64,000 bases of DNA from NCBI RefSeq assembly GCF_900120005.1, contig NZ_LT635449.1, positions 62,001 through 126,000 of the forward strand. The letters run 5' to 3'. The DNA is from Holdemania sp. Marseille-P2844. Lineage in GTDB: Bacteria > Bacillota_I > Bacilli_A > Erysipelotrichales > Erysipelotrichaceae. The notes under the pieces were generated by a model. That model was not told the origin of the DNA. It worked only from the letters and a program-made list of their open reading frames with translations, and did not search any database. Below are positions 1 through 9,327 of the stretch, one piece after another. Numbering within the stretch: position 1 is the first letter of the stretch; every line of letters begins with the position of its first letter. The translations under genes were made by a program, and so were the position numbers.

Positions 1-61
1 AGCGCGTAAGAAACGTCACCCCCGCCATCAACAGAATCGCTAAAAACATTGACGAATTCAT
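1..61 (-). CDS. azlD: AzlD-like branched-chain amino acid exporter subunit (N-terminus only)
   Basis: Only the first 20 codons are in the window; the gene continues beyond base 1. The visible peptide begins MNSSMFLAILLMAGVTFLTR, which matches the short hydrophobic first helix and Thr/Arg boundary of AzlD proteins. The start ATG at 61 overlaps the azlC stop as ATGA, the usual translational coupling of this pair. AzlC and AzlD together form a branched-chain amino acid (and analogue) exporter in the cytoplasmic membrane. An internal ATG at 49 is an alternative start. The call rests mostly on the neighbour. Confidence 0.7.
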   Translation of the reverse strand, partial: MNSSMFLAILLMAGVTFLTR

Positions 62-750
62 GCCTTCAGCCCCCTTCTTTCCAAAACCGGGCGCAGGCCG
101 AGCAGACCTGCGGCAATCATCACCAGCGCCGGCAGAATCATCCCGTCCGCGCCGAACAGGACCAGCGCCGCGACTGCGCTGATCAAACCCACCAGCGTCG
201 GAATCGGAGTGACCGCTGATTTCAGCTGATCCAGACAGGTGACAAAAAACAGCGCCGTCATCGCAAAATCAATCCCGGTCGTATCAAAGGGAATGACGGC
301 CCCGGCAGCCGCGCCGATCAGCGTGCCGAGAATCCACCACAGCTGATCCAGAAGCGTAATCCAGAAATACAGCCGCTGCGGCTCCGCTTTGTTCTCCAGC
401 TTCTTCTGACATAACAAACCATACGTTTCATCCGTCAGTCCGAAGATCAGATACAAGCGGCGCACTCCCTGTTCGCCGAACTCCCGCAGAAACGAAAAAC
501 CGTAAAACAGATGCCGCAGATTCACCGCCAGCGTCATCAGGATGACCTGCAGCGGACTGGCCGCCTGCGCGAGCAGCTGAATTCCGACAAACTGCATCGA
601 ACCGGCATACACCAGTACGCTCATCATCAGCGCCCAGCCCCAGCCGATCTGATGTTGCTGAGCGAGCAGCCCGAACGCGATGCCGACGACCAGATAGCCG
701 GGAAACACCGCCAGCGAAGATGTCAGCGCCTCTTTTTTTGTTTGATCCAT
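58..750 (-). CDS. azlC: AzlC family branched-chain amino acid exporter, large subunit
   Basis: The 230-residue multi-pass membrane protein has the AzlC N-terminal pattern FPGYLVVGIAFGLLAQ and the following YAGSMQF segment, with several further hydrophobic helices. AzlC is the channel subunit for efflux of leucine, isoleucine, valine and analogues such as azaleucine. A longer frame reaches 771, but an AAGGGGGAAGC site lies about 5 bases before the ATG at 750, so the MDQTKK start is preferred. The downstream azlD overlaps its stop by 4 bases. No regulator of the AzlB type is visible nearby. Confidence 0.9.
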   Translation of the reverse strand: MDQTKKEALTSSLAVFPGYLVVGIAFGLLAQQHQIGWGWALMMSVLVYAGSMQFVGIQLLAQAASPLQVILMTLAVNLRHLFYGFSFLREFGEQGVRRLYLIFGLTDETYGLLCQKKLENKAEPQRLYFWITLLDQLWWILGTLIGAAAGAVIPFDTTGIDFAMTALFFVTCLDQLKSAVTPIPTLVGLISAVAALVLFGADGMILPALVMIAAGLLGLRPVLERRGLKA

Positions 751-829
751 ACCTTGCTTCCCCCTTATCAAACTCTTGCATTCCGTCGTCTCCCTCTCCT
801 TATCCAGATTCCTGTCGGGGGATACGATA

Positions 830-863
830 GAGAAAAGCGGAAGTTCCGCATTGTCCTTCCGCT
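830..863 (-). terminator. Rho-independent terminator of the purine operon
   Basis: On the minus strand the arms AGCGGAAG and CTTCCGCT (8 bp, perfect) enclose a 12-base loop and are followed by TTTTCTC. It lies 86 bases after the 32-codon ORF that ends the pur gene string, and about 80 bases before azlC, so it should separate the two units. Confidence 0.8.
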
Positions 864-948
864 TCCTGATTCATTGTTAGCTTCTATTCCCGCCCGGGCT
901 TTCACCGCGCAGCCTTTTATGAGCGACCTGATTGACTGTCCTTAACGA

Positions 949-1047
949 TTAGAACATCAGGATGGTATTCAGGATCATCATCAGACAGATGAAGCTGACC
1001 AGGCCGATCACCAAGATTTTCTGAAATGTTTTCTTGGGTTTCGTCAT
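949..1047 (-). CDS. 32-residue single-span membrane microprotein at the end of the pur operon
   Basis: The small ORF encodes MTKPKKTFQKILVIGLVSFI followed by CLMMILNTILMF. A basic N-terminus (four lysines in the first ten residues) leads into one hydrophobic helix that runs to the C-terminus. An excellent AGGAGG lies 5 bases before the ATG. The shape resembles the short Firmicute DUF4044-type proteins (lysine-rich head, one membrane helix), but I cannot assign the family. It sits 52 bases downstream of purD, before the operon terminator, so it is probably co-transcribed with the purine genes. Function is unknown. Confidence 0.65.
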   Translation of the reverse strand: MTKPKKTFQKILVIGLVSFICLMMILNTILMF

Positions 1048-1099
1048 GACACCCTCCTATCCGTATCGCTAGTTTACCGCAAAGAGCGGGCTCTGTCAA

Positions 1100-2356
1100 C
1101 TAATCCGCCAGTCCCCGCGCGCCAATATCATGACGATAAAACAGCGCGTCGCAGTCGATTTTCGCGATCTCGGCATACGCCGCGGCCTGCGCTTCCTTCA
1201 GCGTCGGCCTCTGGGCGGCGACAAACAAGACGCGGCCCCCGGCGGTAACCAGCTGACCGTCCTTTTCCGCTGTTCCCATGTGGAACACCGTTGTGTTTAC
1301 CGTTTCCAGATTCCGGATCAGCGCGCCTTTGGTCGAGCTTTCCGGATAGCCCTGGCTGGCCAGAACGACGCCCAGGACTGGTTCCGATGACCAATGCAGC
1401 GGCATTTCCTGATGCTTCAGCACCTGCGTGCAGATTTCATACAGGTCGTCCTGCAGCGCGATCATCAGCACTTCCGTTTCCGGATCGCCGAAGCGCACAT
1501 TGTATTCGATCGTCTTCACCCCGCGCGCGGTTGCCATGCAGCCGGCGTAGAGAATTCCGGTGAACGGACAGCCTTCCGCCACCATCGCCGCAGCCATCGG
1601 CCGGACGATCTTGTCGATCGCTTCCCTCACGACTTCCCGGGATAAATGCGACACCGGCGTGTAAGCGCCCATGCCGCCGGTATTGAGGCCTTCGTCATGG
1701 TCGAAAGCCCGCTTGTGATCCTGCGCGATCTCCATCGGGATCACGGTCGTCCCGTTGACAAACGCCAACTGCGAGAACTCCTCGCCTTCTAAGTATTCCT
1801 CAATGACCACCGAAGATCCGGCCTGATCGAACAGACCCTCGCACATCATTTCTTTCAGCGCGGCCTGGGCCTGTTCCTGCGTCTGGGCGATGATGACGCC
1901 CTTGCCCGCAGCCAGGCCGTCCGCCTTTAAAACAACCGGAACCGGCTGCTTCTCTAAATACGTTTTCGCTTCTTCATAATCGGAAAAGCTGGCATACGCC
2001 GCGGTCGGGATGTTGTATTTATGCATCATTGCTTTGGAAAACACCTTACTGCCTTCCAGCCGGGCCGCCGCCTTGCTTGGCCCAAACACAGCCAGCCCCG
2101 CGGCCGCAAACGCGTCCTGAATTCCTTCGCAGAGCGGAACTTCCGGGCCGACGAACGTCAGGTCGATCGCCTTTTCTTTAACAAACGCGATCAGCTTGTC
2201 AAATTCCAGCACACCAATGGCTACGCATTCGGCTACCGCCGCCATGCCGGGATTTCCCGGCGCCGCATAGACTTTTTCCACCTGCGGGCTCTGCGCGAAT
2301 TTCCAGGCCAGCGCATGTTCGCGCCCGCCGCCGCCAATCACCAATACTTTTGCCAT
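1100..2356 (-). CDS. purD: Phosphoribosylamine--glycine ligase (GAR synthetase)
   Basis: PurD makes GAR from phosphoribosylamine, glycine and ATP, the second step of de novo purine synthesis. The 418-residue length is normal. The N-terminal GGGGREHALAWK motif, the central ATP-grasp region (VLKADGLAAGKGVII) and the conserved MGAYTPV and VRFGDPETEV segments are all present. It follows purN by 7 bases in the same operon. A GGAGG lies 12 bases before the ATG, inside the end of purN, which is a little far. Confidence 0.97.
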   Translation of the reverse strand: MAKVLVIGGGGREHALAWKFAQSPQVEKVYAAPGNPGMAAVAECVAIGVLEFDKLIAFVKEKAIDLTFVGPEVPLCEGIQDAFAAAGLAVFGPSKAAARLEGSKVFSKAMMHKYNIPTAAYASFSDYEEAKTYLEKQPVPVVLKADGLAAGKGVIIAQTQEQAQAALKEMMCEGLFDQAGSSVVIEEYLEGEEFSQLAFVNGTTVIPMEIAQDHKRAFDHDEGLNTGGMGAYTPVSHLSREVVREAIDKIVRPMAAAMVAEGCPFTGILYAGCMATARGVKTIEYNVRFGDPETEVLMIALQDDLYEICTQVLKHQEMPLHWSSEPVLGVVLASQGYPESSTKGALIRNLETVNTTVFHMGTAEKDGQLVTAGGRVLFVAAQRPTLKEAQAAAYAEIAKIDCDALFYRHDIGARGLAD

Positions 2357-2363
2357 AGCTTCT

Positions 2364-2930
2364 TTATTCCTCCACCAGCGTTTTTAACGTTTCCGGATAC
2401 AGGACATGCTCGATCGCATGCACCTGCGCTTCAATTTCTTCCTTGCTCCACTGCGGCTGCACCGCGAAGGCACGCTGAGCGATGATCCGTCCCCCGTCCA
2501 TCGACGCGTCGACATAATGGATCGTCACGCCCATCACCTTAACGCCGTATTCAATCGCCTGCCCGATCGCGTCCTTGCCTTTAAACGCCGGCAAGAGCGA
2601 GGGATGGATATTCACAATCCGCTGATCATACGCTTCCAGCATCACCGGCGACAACAGCCGCATATACCCGGCCAGCGCGATCCACTCCACGCCGTGAGCC
2701 TGACAGCGGGCGATGATCTCACGTTCGTAATCCGGCTTGGACGGATAGTCCTTCGGATTAAACGCGAACACGTCAATGCCGCGATTCTGCGCTTTTTCAA
2801 TGACCGGCGCATTTGGCTTATCGACGACGACCAACGTGATTTCCGCGTTCAGCTGACCGGCTTCGATCGCGTCGGCGATCGCTTCAAAGTTCGTGCCGGT
2901 GCCGGAAGCGAAGACGGCGATGCGCTTCAT
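2364..2930 (-). CDS. purN: Phosphoribosylglycinamide formyltransferase (GAR transformylase)
   Basis: PurN transfers a formyl group from 10-formyltetrahydrofolate to GAR, giving FGAR. The 188-residue protein has the N-terminal [10 protein letters not shown] phosphate-binding loop, the catalytic segment [15 protein letters not shown] and [14 protein letters not shown]. The start ATG overlaps the purM stop as ATGA. It lies between purM and purD, the usual Firmicute order. Confidence 0.97.
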   Translation of the reverse strand: MKRIAVFASGTGTNFEAIADAIEAGQLNAEITLVVVDKPNAPVIEKAQNRGIDVFAFNPKDYPSKPDYEREIIARCQAHGVEWIALAGYMRLLSPVMLEAYDQRIVNIHPSLLPAFKGKDAIGQAIEYGVKVMGVTIHYVDASMDGGRIIAQRAFAVQPQWSKEEIEAQVHAIEHVLYPETLKTLVEE

Positions 2931-3952
2931 TGAATGTCAATCCCTTCTTGATCGGTCACCACACCGATGACCGTGGCCTTTTCACCCTGAGCTTTTAAGA
3001 TTTCCAACGCCGCGTCCGCATCTGCCAGATCGACGACCAGAATCATGCCGATCCCCATGTTGAAGACGTTGTACATTTCTTTTTCTTCCATGCCGGAAAG
3101 CTGCTGCAGAACATGGAAGATCGGCAGCACTTCCCACGTGCCGCGATGAATCTCAATGCCTAAGCCCGGGTTCAGGCAGCGCGGCATGTTCTCGTAAAAT
3201 CCGCCGCCGGTGATGTGCGCGACGCCGTGGACATCGACCTGCTTCAGCACCTCCAGCACCGGACGGACGTAAATCCGTGTCGGCGTCAGCAGCGTATTTC
3301 CCAGGGAGTCCTGCAATTCGTCAAACTTCGTGTTCAAATCAAGGTGGTTATCTTTCAGAACAATCTTGCGGACTAACGAGAAGCCGTTGGAGTGCACGCC
3401 GCTGGAAGCCAGACCGATCACCACATCGCCCGCTTTGGTTTTCTCTCCGGTGATCATTTTGGATTTTTCCACCGCACCGACCGTAAAGCCCGCGATATCG
3501 TAATCCTCTTCATCATACATATCCGGCATCTCCGCCGTTTCCCCGCCGACTAACGCGCAGTTGGCCAGCACGCAGCCCTCGGCTACACCCTTGACGATCT
3601 GCTCGATTTTCTCCGGATGGTTTTTACCCACCGCGATGTAATCGAGGAAGAATAACGGTTCGGCGCCCTGCGCGATGATGTCGTTGACGCACATTGCGAC
3701 GACGTCCTGTCCGACCGTGTCGTGTTTATCCATCATAAAGGCCAGCTTCAGCTTGGTGCCGACGCCGTCGGTACCGCTGACCAGCACCGGTTCCTTCATG
3801 TTCAGCGCGCTTAAATCAAACATGCCGCCGAAGCTGCCGATGCCGCCCATCATGCCGAAGCGGCGGGTTTTCTCAATGTGTTTCTTAATCAGCCGTACTG
3901 ATTCATACCCTGCTTCCAGGGATACCCCGGCCTTTTCGTACTGTGTGCTCAT
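2927..3952 (-). CDS. purM: Phosphoribosylformylglycinamidine cyclo-ligase (AIR synthetase)
   Basis: PurM closes the imidazole ring, converting FGAM to AIR with ATP. The 341-residue protein shows the family motifs [10 protein letters not shown], the ATP-binding [29 protein letters not shown] and [13 protein letters not shown]. Its ATG overlaps the purL stop by 4 bases and its stop overlaps the purN start, so the three genes are tightly coupled. Confidence 0.97.
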   Translation of the reverse strand: MSTQYEKAGVSLEAGYESVRLIKKHIEKTRRFGMMGGIGSFGGMFDLSALNMKEPVLVSGTDGVGTKLKLAFMMDKHDTVGQDVVAMCVNDIIAQGAEPLFFLDYIAVGKNHPEKIEQIVKGVAEGCVLANCALVGGETAEMPDMYDEEDYDIAGFTVGAVEKSKMITGEKTKAGDVVIGLASSGVHSNGFSLVRKIVLKDNHLDLNTKFDELQDSLGNTLLTPTRIYVRPVLEVLKQVDVHGVAHITGGGFYENMPRCLNPGLGIEIHRGTWEVLPIFHVLQQLSGMEEKEMYNVFNMGIGMILVVDLADADAALEILKAQGEKATVIGVVTDQEGIDIQ

Positions 3953-6900
3953 GCTTTTCCTCCCTTGCCCCGGATGTAATTTACCCCGTTGGCGAAAATA
4001 TTCTGTTTCTTTTCTCCGTCAATATTTTTAAAGACATCCGTGAAGTAACGCTCGGAATGACCCATTTTTCCCAAAACCTTGCCATCCGGGGAAACCAGAC
4101 CCTCGATCGCCCAGTCGGAACCATTGAGGTTGGCTGTCGGATCCATCGTCGGCGTGCCGGTTTCATCGCAATACTGGAACGCGACCTGACCGTTGGCAAA
4201 CAGCTGCTCGATCATCGCCTCATCCGCGACCAGCCGGCCCTCGCCGTGGCTCACCGGTATCGAATAGACTTCGCCGCATTCCAGGCCCTGCAGCCATGGG
4301 GAGCAGGTGCTGGCGACGCGGGTTCTGACGACGCTGGAGATATGCCGGTTGATGTGGTTGCGGGTCAGCGTCGGACTGGTTTCGTCCAGCGTGCGGATTT
4401 CGCCATACGGCAGCAGTCCGGATTTGATCAGCGCCTGGAAGCCGTTGCAGATGCCTAAGATCAGACCATCACGGTCCAGCAGGCGGGTTACCGCCGCTTT
4501 GATCTTCTCATTCTGCAGGATGTTGACGATAAACTTCGCCGAACCGTCAGGCTCGTCGCCGGCGGAGAAGCCGCCCGGAATCGCCAGGATGTGACTGTTG
4601 TCCAGCAGCGCGGCCATCTGATCGATGGAATCGAAGATCGCCTGTTCGTTCTGATTGCGGAACACAAAGATCGTAACCTTCGCGCCTTCTTCCTCAAACG
4701 CCCGGCGGGTGTCGTATTCGCAGTTGCTGCCCGGAAAAACCGGAATCAGGACGCGGACCTCCGCGCTGGATTGGCGGCAGAGGTAATCCTGCTTACGCTT
4801 TTGATCGCGGATCGGCAGCGTCTGCGCTTCGCCCTTGCTGTAAACCGGATAGAGCGAACCGAGCGTCCCCATCCAGGCGGCCAGCACTTCGTCCTGGCTC
4901 AGCTTCAATTCATTGATGAGGTATTGCGGCTCGGCCTTCACTTCACCGATCACCGCCGCGCGCTCATCCGCAAACTGCGGCGTAACTTCCGCGACGATCA
5001 ATCCCGGCTGCAGCTGCAGAAGCTCCTGACCGCCCTCGATGGCAAAGCCCAGGCGGTTGCCGAAGCTCATCTTGAACAAGGCTGCCAGCGCGCCGCCTTC
5101 TTCCCCGACATAGGCGGAAACGATCGTGCCCTGACGGATCCCTTCGCTGACCGCCGCAAACATCGTCTTATAGCTGGACAGCTCCGGCAGTCCCTCCTCG
5201 CTGATCTGTGGCTTGAAGACAACCAGACGGTTGCCCGGAGTTTTCAGCTGCGGGGTAATGATATTGTTTGTCTTCGCATCGCTGCAGGCAAAGGAAATCA
5301 ACGTCGGCACGACGTGCTTGTCGTTAAACGTGCCGGACATGCTGTCCTTGCCGCCGATCGCGGCCTTCTGGAAATAGTCCTGCACCTGCATTGCGCCCAG
5401 CAGCGCTTCAGTCACCTTACCCCAGCGCTGCGGATCCTGATTCAGCCGTTCAAAATATTCCTGGAACGAGAAATGGATCCGTTCCCAATCGCCGCCGCAG
5501 GCCACCGTTTTGGCCATGGATTCCAGCACGCTGTCCATCGCTCCGACATAGGTCGAGTATTCCATGATTCGCGGATTAAAGCCGTAGGTCAGCACGCTGC
5601 AGGTCGTCGTCTTGCCGTCCAGAACCGGCAGCTTCTGAACAGACGCCTGAGCCGGCGTCAGCTGCGTCTTGCCGCCGTAAGGCATTAAGACCGTCGTCGA
5701 GCCGATCGACGCGTCAAACATTTCGCCCAAGCCCTTCTGGCAGCAGACGTTCGGTTCCGCCATTGTCGCCAGGATTGCCTCTTTGGTTAACGGCTTATCA
5801 CAGCCAAATGGATTGGCGCCTTCCAGCGTGGCAATCTCCACGTCGGCTTCCTGACGCACGCCGCTGGTGTCGATAAACCGGCGTGCCAGATCGACGACCG
5901 TCTGATCGTTCATCTTCATGACTAAACGGGCGGTATCGGTGACTTCCGCCACACGGTAAGCTTCGAGATTTTCTTCCGCGGCCAGCTGAATGAACTTCGC
6001 TTCATCCGCCGCCCGGACGACAACGGCCATCCGTTCCTGACTTTCGCTGATCGCAATTTCCGTTGCGTTTAAGCCGGCATATTTCGTGCGGACCTGATCG
6101 AGATGGATTTCCAATCCGTCAGCCAGTTCGCCGATCGCAACACAGACGCCGCCGGCGCCGAAGTCGTTGCATTTCTTGATCAGACGGGTGCATTGCGGAT
6201 TGCGGAACAGCCGCTGGATCTTGCGTTCTTCCGGAGCGTTGCCCTTCTGGACTTCGCTGGCGCAGACTTCTAAGGATTTTAAATTGTGTTCCTTCGAGGA
6301 CCCGGTCGCCCCGCCGATGCCGTCGCGGCCGGTCTTGCCGCCCAACAGAATGACGACGTCGCCTGCTTCCGGAGACTGGCGCACAACGTTTTCCGCCTTC
6401 GCCGCCCCGACGACCGCGCCGACTTCCATGTGCTTGGCGACATAGCTCGGATGGATGATTTCACGGACATGCGTCGTCGGCAGACCGATCTGGTTGCCGT
6501 ATGAAGAATTGCCGTGCGTCGCTTTCTTGGAGATCACTTTCTGCGGCAGCTTGCCCGGAATCGTGTCTTCCAGTTTCTCTAAAATATTGCCGCAGCCGCT
6601 GACGCGCATCGCCTGATAGACGTAGCTGCGTCCGCTTAATGGATCGCGGATTGCCCCGCCGATGCAGGTGGAAGCACCGCCGAATGGTTCGATCTCAGTC
6701 GGGTGGTTATGTGTTTCATTCTTGAACATCAGCAGCCATTTTTCAGTCTGACCGTCGTGATCGACGTCGATAAAAACGCTGCAGGCATTGATTTCCTCGC
6801 TGACCTCAACCTCCGGCGATTTTCCCTGACGGCGCAGGTCGCGCGCGTTGATCGTCGCCATGTCCATTAACGTCTGCGGCTTCTCATCCCGATTGCACCC

Positions 6901-7674
6901 ATGCCGCAGCTGCAGATAGCGGTCATAGGCCTGCTGAATCTGCTCGCCAAAGCGGTCGGTCGTGATCGTCACGTTCTTCAAGCAGGTTTCAAACGTCGTA
7001 TGCCGGCAATGATCGGACCAATAGGTATCGAGCACGCGGATTTCTGTTTCCGTCGGATTTCGCTTTTCTTCTTCGAGGAAATAGCGCTGAACCAACGCCA
7101 GATCAGCTTCGCTCATCGCTAAGCCGTGTTCTTTCACAAACGCCTGAATCTGTGCGGCGTCCATCTCAATGAAATGCGGGAATTGTTCCAACGGCTTGAC
7201 GTCGACATTCTGATCGACCGCCAGGCGGGACAGATCCTTGACACGGGATTCGATCGGATTGATGACGTAGGCTTCGATTTTCTTCAGCATTTCGCCGTCG
7301 ACCTCCCCTTCCAGCATCATCAGCTTTCCGGTCGTAATCCGGCAGGCGGAAGCGGGATTGAGCAGCTTGATGCACTGCATCGCGCTGTCGGCGCGCTGAT
7401 CATATTGACCCGGCAGAGTTTCCCAGACGACGACCGTCTTGCCCTGACAATCCAGTGTTTCGTAAAGCGTGTCGGTCATGACCTCGGTAAAGACGGTTTT
7501 CTTAGCCTTTTCATAATCTTCGCTGTCAATATCGAAGATATCGTAAATGTTGAACAGCCGCAGACCTTCGGCGCTCAGCTGCAGATTTTCCTTTAATTCG
7601 TTATACAGATCCTGGGCCTCCGTGCGGAAGCGGTCTTTCTTTTCTACAAAGATGCGCTTGTTTATCAAACTCAT
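3949..7674 (-). CDS. purL: Phosphoribosylformylglycinamidine synthase, single-chain type
   Basis: The 1241-residue enzyme converts FGAR, glutamine and ATP to FGAM. Two PurM-like synthase halves (for example [10 protein letters not shown] and [20 protein letters not shown]) are followed by a C-terminal class I glutamine amidotransferase starting near [19 protein letters not shown], with the nucleophile region [11 protein letters not shown] and a late SHGEGR. It is the fused form rather than the separate PurS-PurQ-PurL of Bacillus, and no purS or purQ is nearby. The frame opens at 7686, but GGAG six bases before the ATG at 7674 favours the MSLINKRIF start. The gap to purE is short. Confidence 0.96.
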   Translation of the reverse strand: MSLINKRIFVEKKDRFRTEAQDLYNELKENLQLSAEGLRLFNIYDIFDIDSEDYEKAKKTVFTEVMTDTLYETLDCQGKTVVVWETLPGQYDQRADSAMQCIKLLNPASACRITTGKLMMLEGEVDGEMLKKIEAYVINPIESRVKDLSRLAVDQNVDVKPLEQFPHFIEMDAAQIQAFVKEHGLAMSEADLALVQRYFLEEEKRNPTETEIRVLDTYWSDHCRHTTFETCLKNVTITTDRFGEQIQQAYDRYLQLRHGCNRDEKPQTLMDMATINARDLRRQGKSPEVEVSEEINACSVFIDVDHDGQTEKWLLMFKNETHNHPTEIEPFGGASTCIGGAIRDPLSGRSYVYQAMRVSGCGNILEKLEDTIPGKLPQKVISKKATHGNSSYGNQIGLPTTHVREIIHPSYVAKHMEVGAVVGAAKAENVVRQSPEAGDVVILLGGKTGRDGIGGATGSSKEHNLKSLEVCASEVQKGNAPEERKIQRLFRNPQCTRLIKKCNDFGAGGVCVAIGELADGLEIHLDQVRTKYAGLNATEIAISESQERMAVVVRAADEAKFIQLAAEENLEAYRVAEVTDTARLVMKMNDQTVVDLARRFIDTSGVRQEADVEIATLEGANPFGCDKPLTKEAILATMAEPNVCCQKGLGEMFDASIGSTTVLMPYGGKTQLTPAQASVQKLPVLDGKTTTCSVLTYGFNPRIMEYSTYVGAMDSVLESMAKTVACGGDWERIHFSFQEYFERLNQDPQRWGKVTEALLGAMQVQDYFQKAAIGGKDSMSGTFNDKHVVPTLISFACSDAKTNNIITPQLKTPGNRLVVFKPQISEEGLPELSSYKTMFAAVSEGIRQGTIVSAYVGEEGGALAALFKMSFGNRLGFAIEGGQELLQLQPGLIVAEVTPQFADERAAVIGEVKAEPQYLINELKLSQDEVLAAWMGTLGSLYPVYSKGEAQTLPIRDQKRKQDYLCRQSSAEVRVLIPVFPGSNCEYDTRRAFEEEGAKVTIFVFRNQNEQAIFDSIDQMAALLDNSHILAIPGGFSAGDEPDGSAKFIVNILQNEKIKAAVTRLLDRDGLILGICNGFQALIKSGLLPYGEIRTLDETSPTLTRNHINRHISSVVRTRVASTCSPWLQGLECGEVYSIPVSHGEGRLVADEAMIEQLFANGQVAFQYCDETGTPTMDPTANLNGSDWAIEGLVSPDGKVLGKMGHSERYFTDVFKNIDGEKKQNIFANGVNYIRGKGGKA

Positions 7675-7688
7675 GGTATTCTCCATTT

Positions 7689-8180
7689 CTAGAATTTCAT
7701 ATTTTCTAAGACGTTTTTCTTCATGTCCGCTTTGTGCGCTTCGATCTTCTTGTGCATTTCCGGATCAAACGCCCCCAGCATCGTCGCCGCCAGCACAGCC
7801 GCGTTTTTGCATCCGGCCTTGCCGATCGCAACAGTCGCTACTGGAACCCCGGCCGGCATCTGAACGATGGAAAGCAGGCTGTCCAGACCATCGAGCGTAC
7901 TGGTCTTCATCGGGATGCCGATTACCGGCAGTGTTGAGCAGCCGGCGATCACACCCGCCAGGTGCGCCGCGCCTCCGGCAGCCGCGATGATCACCTTTAA
8001 TCCGCGGTCATATGCCGTTTTTGCATATTCGATCGTTTCATCCGGTGTGCGGTGCGCACTCAGCACGATCTTTTCATACGGAATACCGAAGGATTCCAGT
8101 GTTTCACAGGTGAATGAAACGTTTCCCTCATAATCGCTCATTGAACCCATGACGATCCCAACTACTGCTTTTTCTTCCAT
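7689..8180 (-). CDS. purE: 5-(carboxyamino)imidazole ribonucleotide mutase
   Basis: PurE moves the carboxyl group of N5-CAIR to C4, giving CAIR. The 163-residue class I PurE has the N-terminal [11 protein letters not shown] nucleotide loop, [14 protein letters not shown] with the catalytic His, [15 protein letters not shown] and [24 protein letters not shown]. The frame allows ATG at 8186, only 3 bases from AAGGAGG; the ATG at 8180 is 9 bases away and is preferred. No purK is in view. It is the first gene of the pur string and sits behind a guanine riboswitch. A small out-of-frame ORF overlaps its start. Confidence 0.97.
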   Translation of the reverse strand: MEEKAVVGIVMGSMSDYEGNVSFTCETLESFGIPYEKIVLSAHRTPDETIEYAKTAYDRGLKVIIAAAGGAAHLAGVIAGCSTLPVIGIPMKTSTLDGLDSLLSIVQMPAGVPVATVAIGKAGCKNAAVLAATMLGAFDPEMHKKIEAHKADMKKNVLENMKF

Positions 8181-8220
8181 TTTCATACTCCTCCTTGAAT
8201 TTAGAAATAGAAAAAGACAT
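8128..8220 (-). CDS. Possible 30-codon leader ORF overlapping the purE start out of frame
   Basis: Between the riboswitch and purE, a GGAGG seven bases before an ATG opens a 30-codon ORF ([20 protein letters not shown] then [10 protein letters not shown]). It covers the purE ribosome binding site and start codon in another frame and stops about 50 bases inside purE. The pattern could be translational coupling or interference, or chance. The ribosome binding site is as good as that of purE. No homologue is recognised. Confidence 0.35.
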   Translation of the reverse strand: MSFSISKFKEEYENGRKSSSWDRHGFNERL

Positions 8221-8232
8221 CAGAGAACCTCC

Positions 8233-8344
8233 AATGTCTACAAAACAAAAACAAAAAAGTCTTCGTTTTGTAGTCTTGCCGTTTACGGCAGCAAGGTAGA
8301 AACTTGTGAGCCTTATTCCCACGATTATACAAAATCACCAAGAC
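8233..8344 (-). promoter_or_regulatory. Guanine-class purine riboswitch upstream of purE
   Basis: On the minus strand, 8266-8334 folds as a purine aptamer. P1 is TTTTGTA/TACAAAA. P2 is GTGGG/CTCAC with the 7-base loop AATAAGG. P3 is 7 bp (CTTGCTG/CGGCAAG) with loop CCGTAAA. Junctions ATAATC, AAGTTTCTA and GACTA are present. The specificity base in GACTA is C, which marks the guanine class rather than the adenine class. P1 extends by a further GTCTT/AAGAC (8340-8344 with 8259-8263), followed at once by six T on the minus strand, so ligand-stabilised P1 may itself be the terminator stem. A competing 9-bp stem, CTACAAAAC/GTTTTGTAG, shares the 3' arm of P1. Expected role: turn off the pur genes when guanine is plentiful. 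Confidence 0.93.
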
Positions 8345-8520
8345 GTCAAAAAGAAAACACAGGTGCAAAACACCCATGCTTAATTTTGATTTTTATGAAA
8401 AGTATCCTCCATGGAAATGCTCATCGTTGTCATTGCTCACCAGTCACCTTTCACGCGGATATAATACCATAAACACGCAGGCAAAAAAAGGCTTTTTCTT
8501 CGGTTTTGTTGAGATTTTAC

Positions 8521-8754
8521 CTAAAATTGAGGCAAGCTTCGGGGCGCTGCTGCCTCAGCGTCGGCAAAGCTGGCGTTGATCTTTCCCTTTTCCAGCGTCA
8601 TCGAAAGAAACGTACTGTGGTTGGAGGCTACCGCGATGCTGCCGGCGGAGACGGCTTTGTCTGCCGCAGGGTAAGCTGTCTTATAATATTTCGCTGTCTT
8701 ATAATATAAGGATGAAAATATCGAAGCCGGAAAGCTCAGACGACAGAGCCGCAA
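8521..8754 (-). pseudogene. Unrecognised ORF without ATG or ribosome binding site, possible gene remnant
   Basis: An open frame of about 77 codons has coding-like composition in its second half (GSIAVASNHSTFLSMTLEKG) but can only start at TTG and has no Shine-Dalgarno sequence. It contains an in-frame duplication (YYKTAKYYKTA) produced by an 18-bp tandem DNA repeat. It lies in the roughly 600-base stretch between the riboswitch and the next gene. It may be the broken end of a former gene, or not coding at all. Confidence 0.2.
8675..8710. repeat. 18-bp tandem direct repeat (two copies)
   Basis: GCTGTCTTATAATAT occurs at 8675-8689 and again at 8693-8707, a period of 18 bp. Each copy contains TATAAT. 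It could be a duplicated promoter -10 region or a slippage product. No consensus -35 was found at the right distance. Confidence 0.8.
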
Positions 8755-8763
8755 TACCCACAG

Positions 8764-8798
8764 AAAAAAAGAAGCAAGAGCCTTAACGCTCCAGCTTC
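8764..8798 (-). terminator. Rho-independent terminator of the small membrane protein gene
   Basis: On the minus strand GAAGC...GCTTC encloses a second stem GAGC...GCTC, followed by seven T. It overlaps the last codons of the gene ending at 8783. Confidence 0.75.
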
Positions 8799-9280
8799 AT
8801 CCGGCGGTATTTTTTGCCGATCGCCGCTTTTAAACGATTGGCGACCTCGTCCTTCTGTTCTTTCTTAAAGTCAAACGTCAGCTGTGTCAACGAGGTTTTG
8901 CCCTTCTTGTCCACTTCCTTGACCGTCATCACAACCTTGCATTTATTCTTGACTTCCTTCACATCATATTCAGTAATCGCGTCAAACGGCACCGCGCTGC
9001 CCATATACATGAAGCCGTCGCTGCCTAAGCCGTCGCTGATCAGCGCGAACATGATGATGACCACCGCCATTAAGACCGAGCGCAGCACCGTCATCGGACT
9101 GAAGTCCAGCGCCAGAAACGGCAGAAAGCAAAGTGAAGCGGCGATCAGGATCATAATCCGCGACGCCGTCCAGAAGCAGCAGTAAATCTGAATCGCTTTC
9201 TTCTGCCGCAGCAGAATCCGGATCAGCCAGACGCACGCACCGGCAAAAAACAGGAGTAAAATAAGATTAAAAATTTCCAT
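8783..9280 (-). CDS. Small membrane protein with cytosolic PH-like tail, function unknown
   Basis: The 165-residue protein has an N-terminal helix (MEIFNLILLLFFAGACVWLI) and two more membrane segments around residues 42-80, then a soluble C-terminal part of about 80 residues beginning GSDGFMYMGSAVPFDAITEY. A short membrane anchor followed by a strand-rich domain with a bulky-aromatic/VPFDAI pattern resembles DUF5673 or bacterial PH-like proteins, but this is a resemblance only. It ends in its own terminator; asnA lies 47 bases upstream on the same strand, so the two may be co-transcribed. Confidence 0.75.
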   Translation of the reverse strand: MEIFNLILLLFFAGACVWLIRILLRQKKAIQIYCCFWTASRIMILIAASLCFLPFLALDFSPMTVLRSVLMAVVIIMFALISDGLGSDGFMYMGSAVPFDAITEYDVKEVKNKCKVVMTVKEVDKKGKTSLTQLTFDFKKEQKDEVANRLKAAIGKKYRRMKLER

Positions 9281-9327
9281 AGGGTTCCTTCCTTGTGTTG
9301 TAATTGAATTGAATGGCCGCGGCTTTA

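Noticed and set aside
511-945. 144-codon plus-strand ORF near the left end
   Set aside because: Antisense to azlC and to the pur terminator, with no RBS and no family features.
917-1099. 60-codon minus-strand ORF over the same bases as the membrane microprotein
   Set aside because: No RBS, and the overlapping 32-codon ORF in another frame has a perfect AGGAGG.
4591-5688. 365-codon plus-strand ORF
   Set aside because: Lies wholly antisense inside purL, which has full family motifs; it is a by-product of GC-rich codon use.
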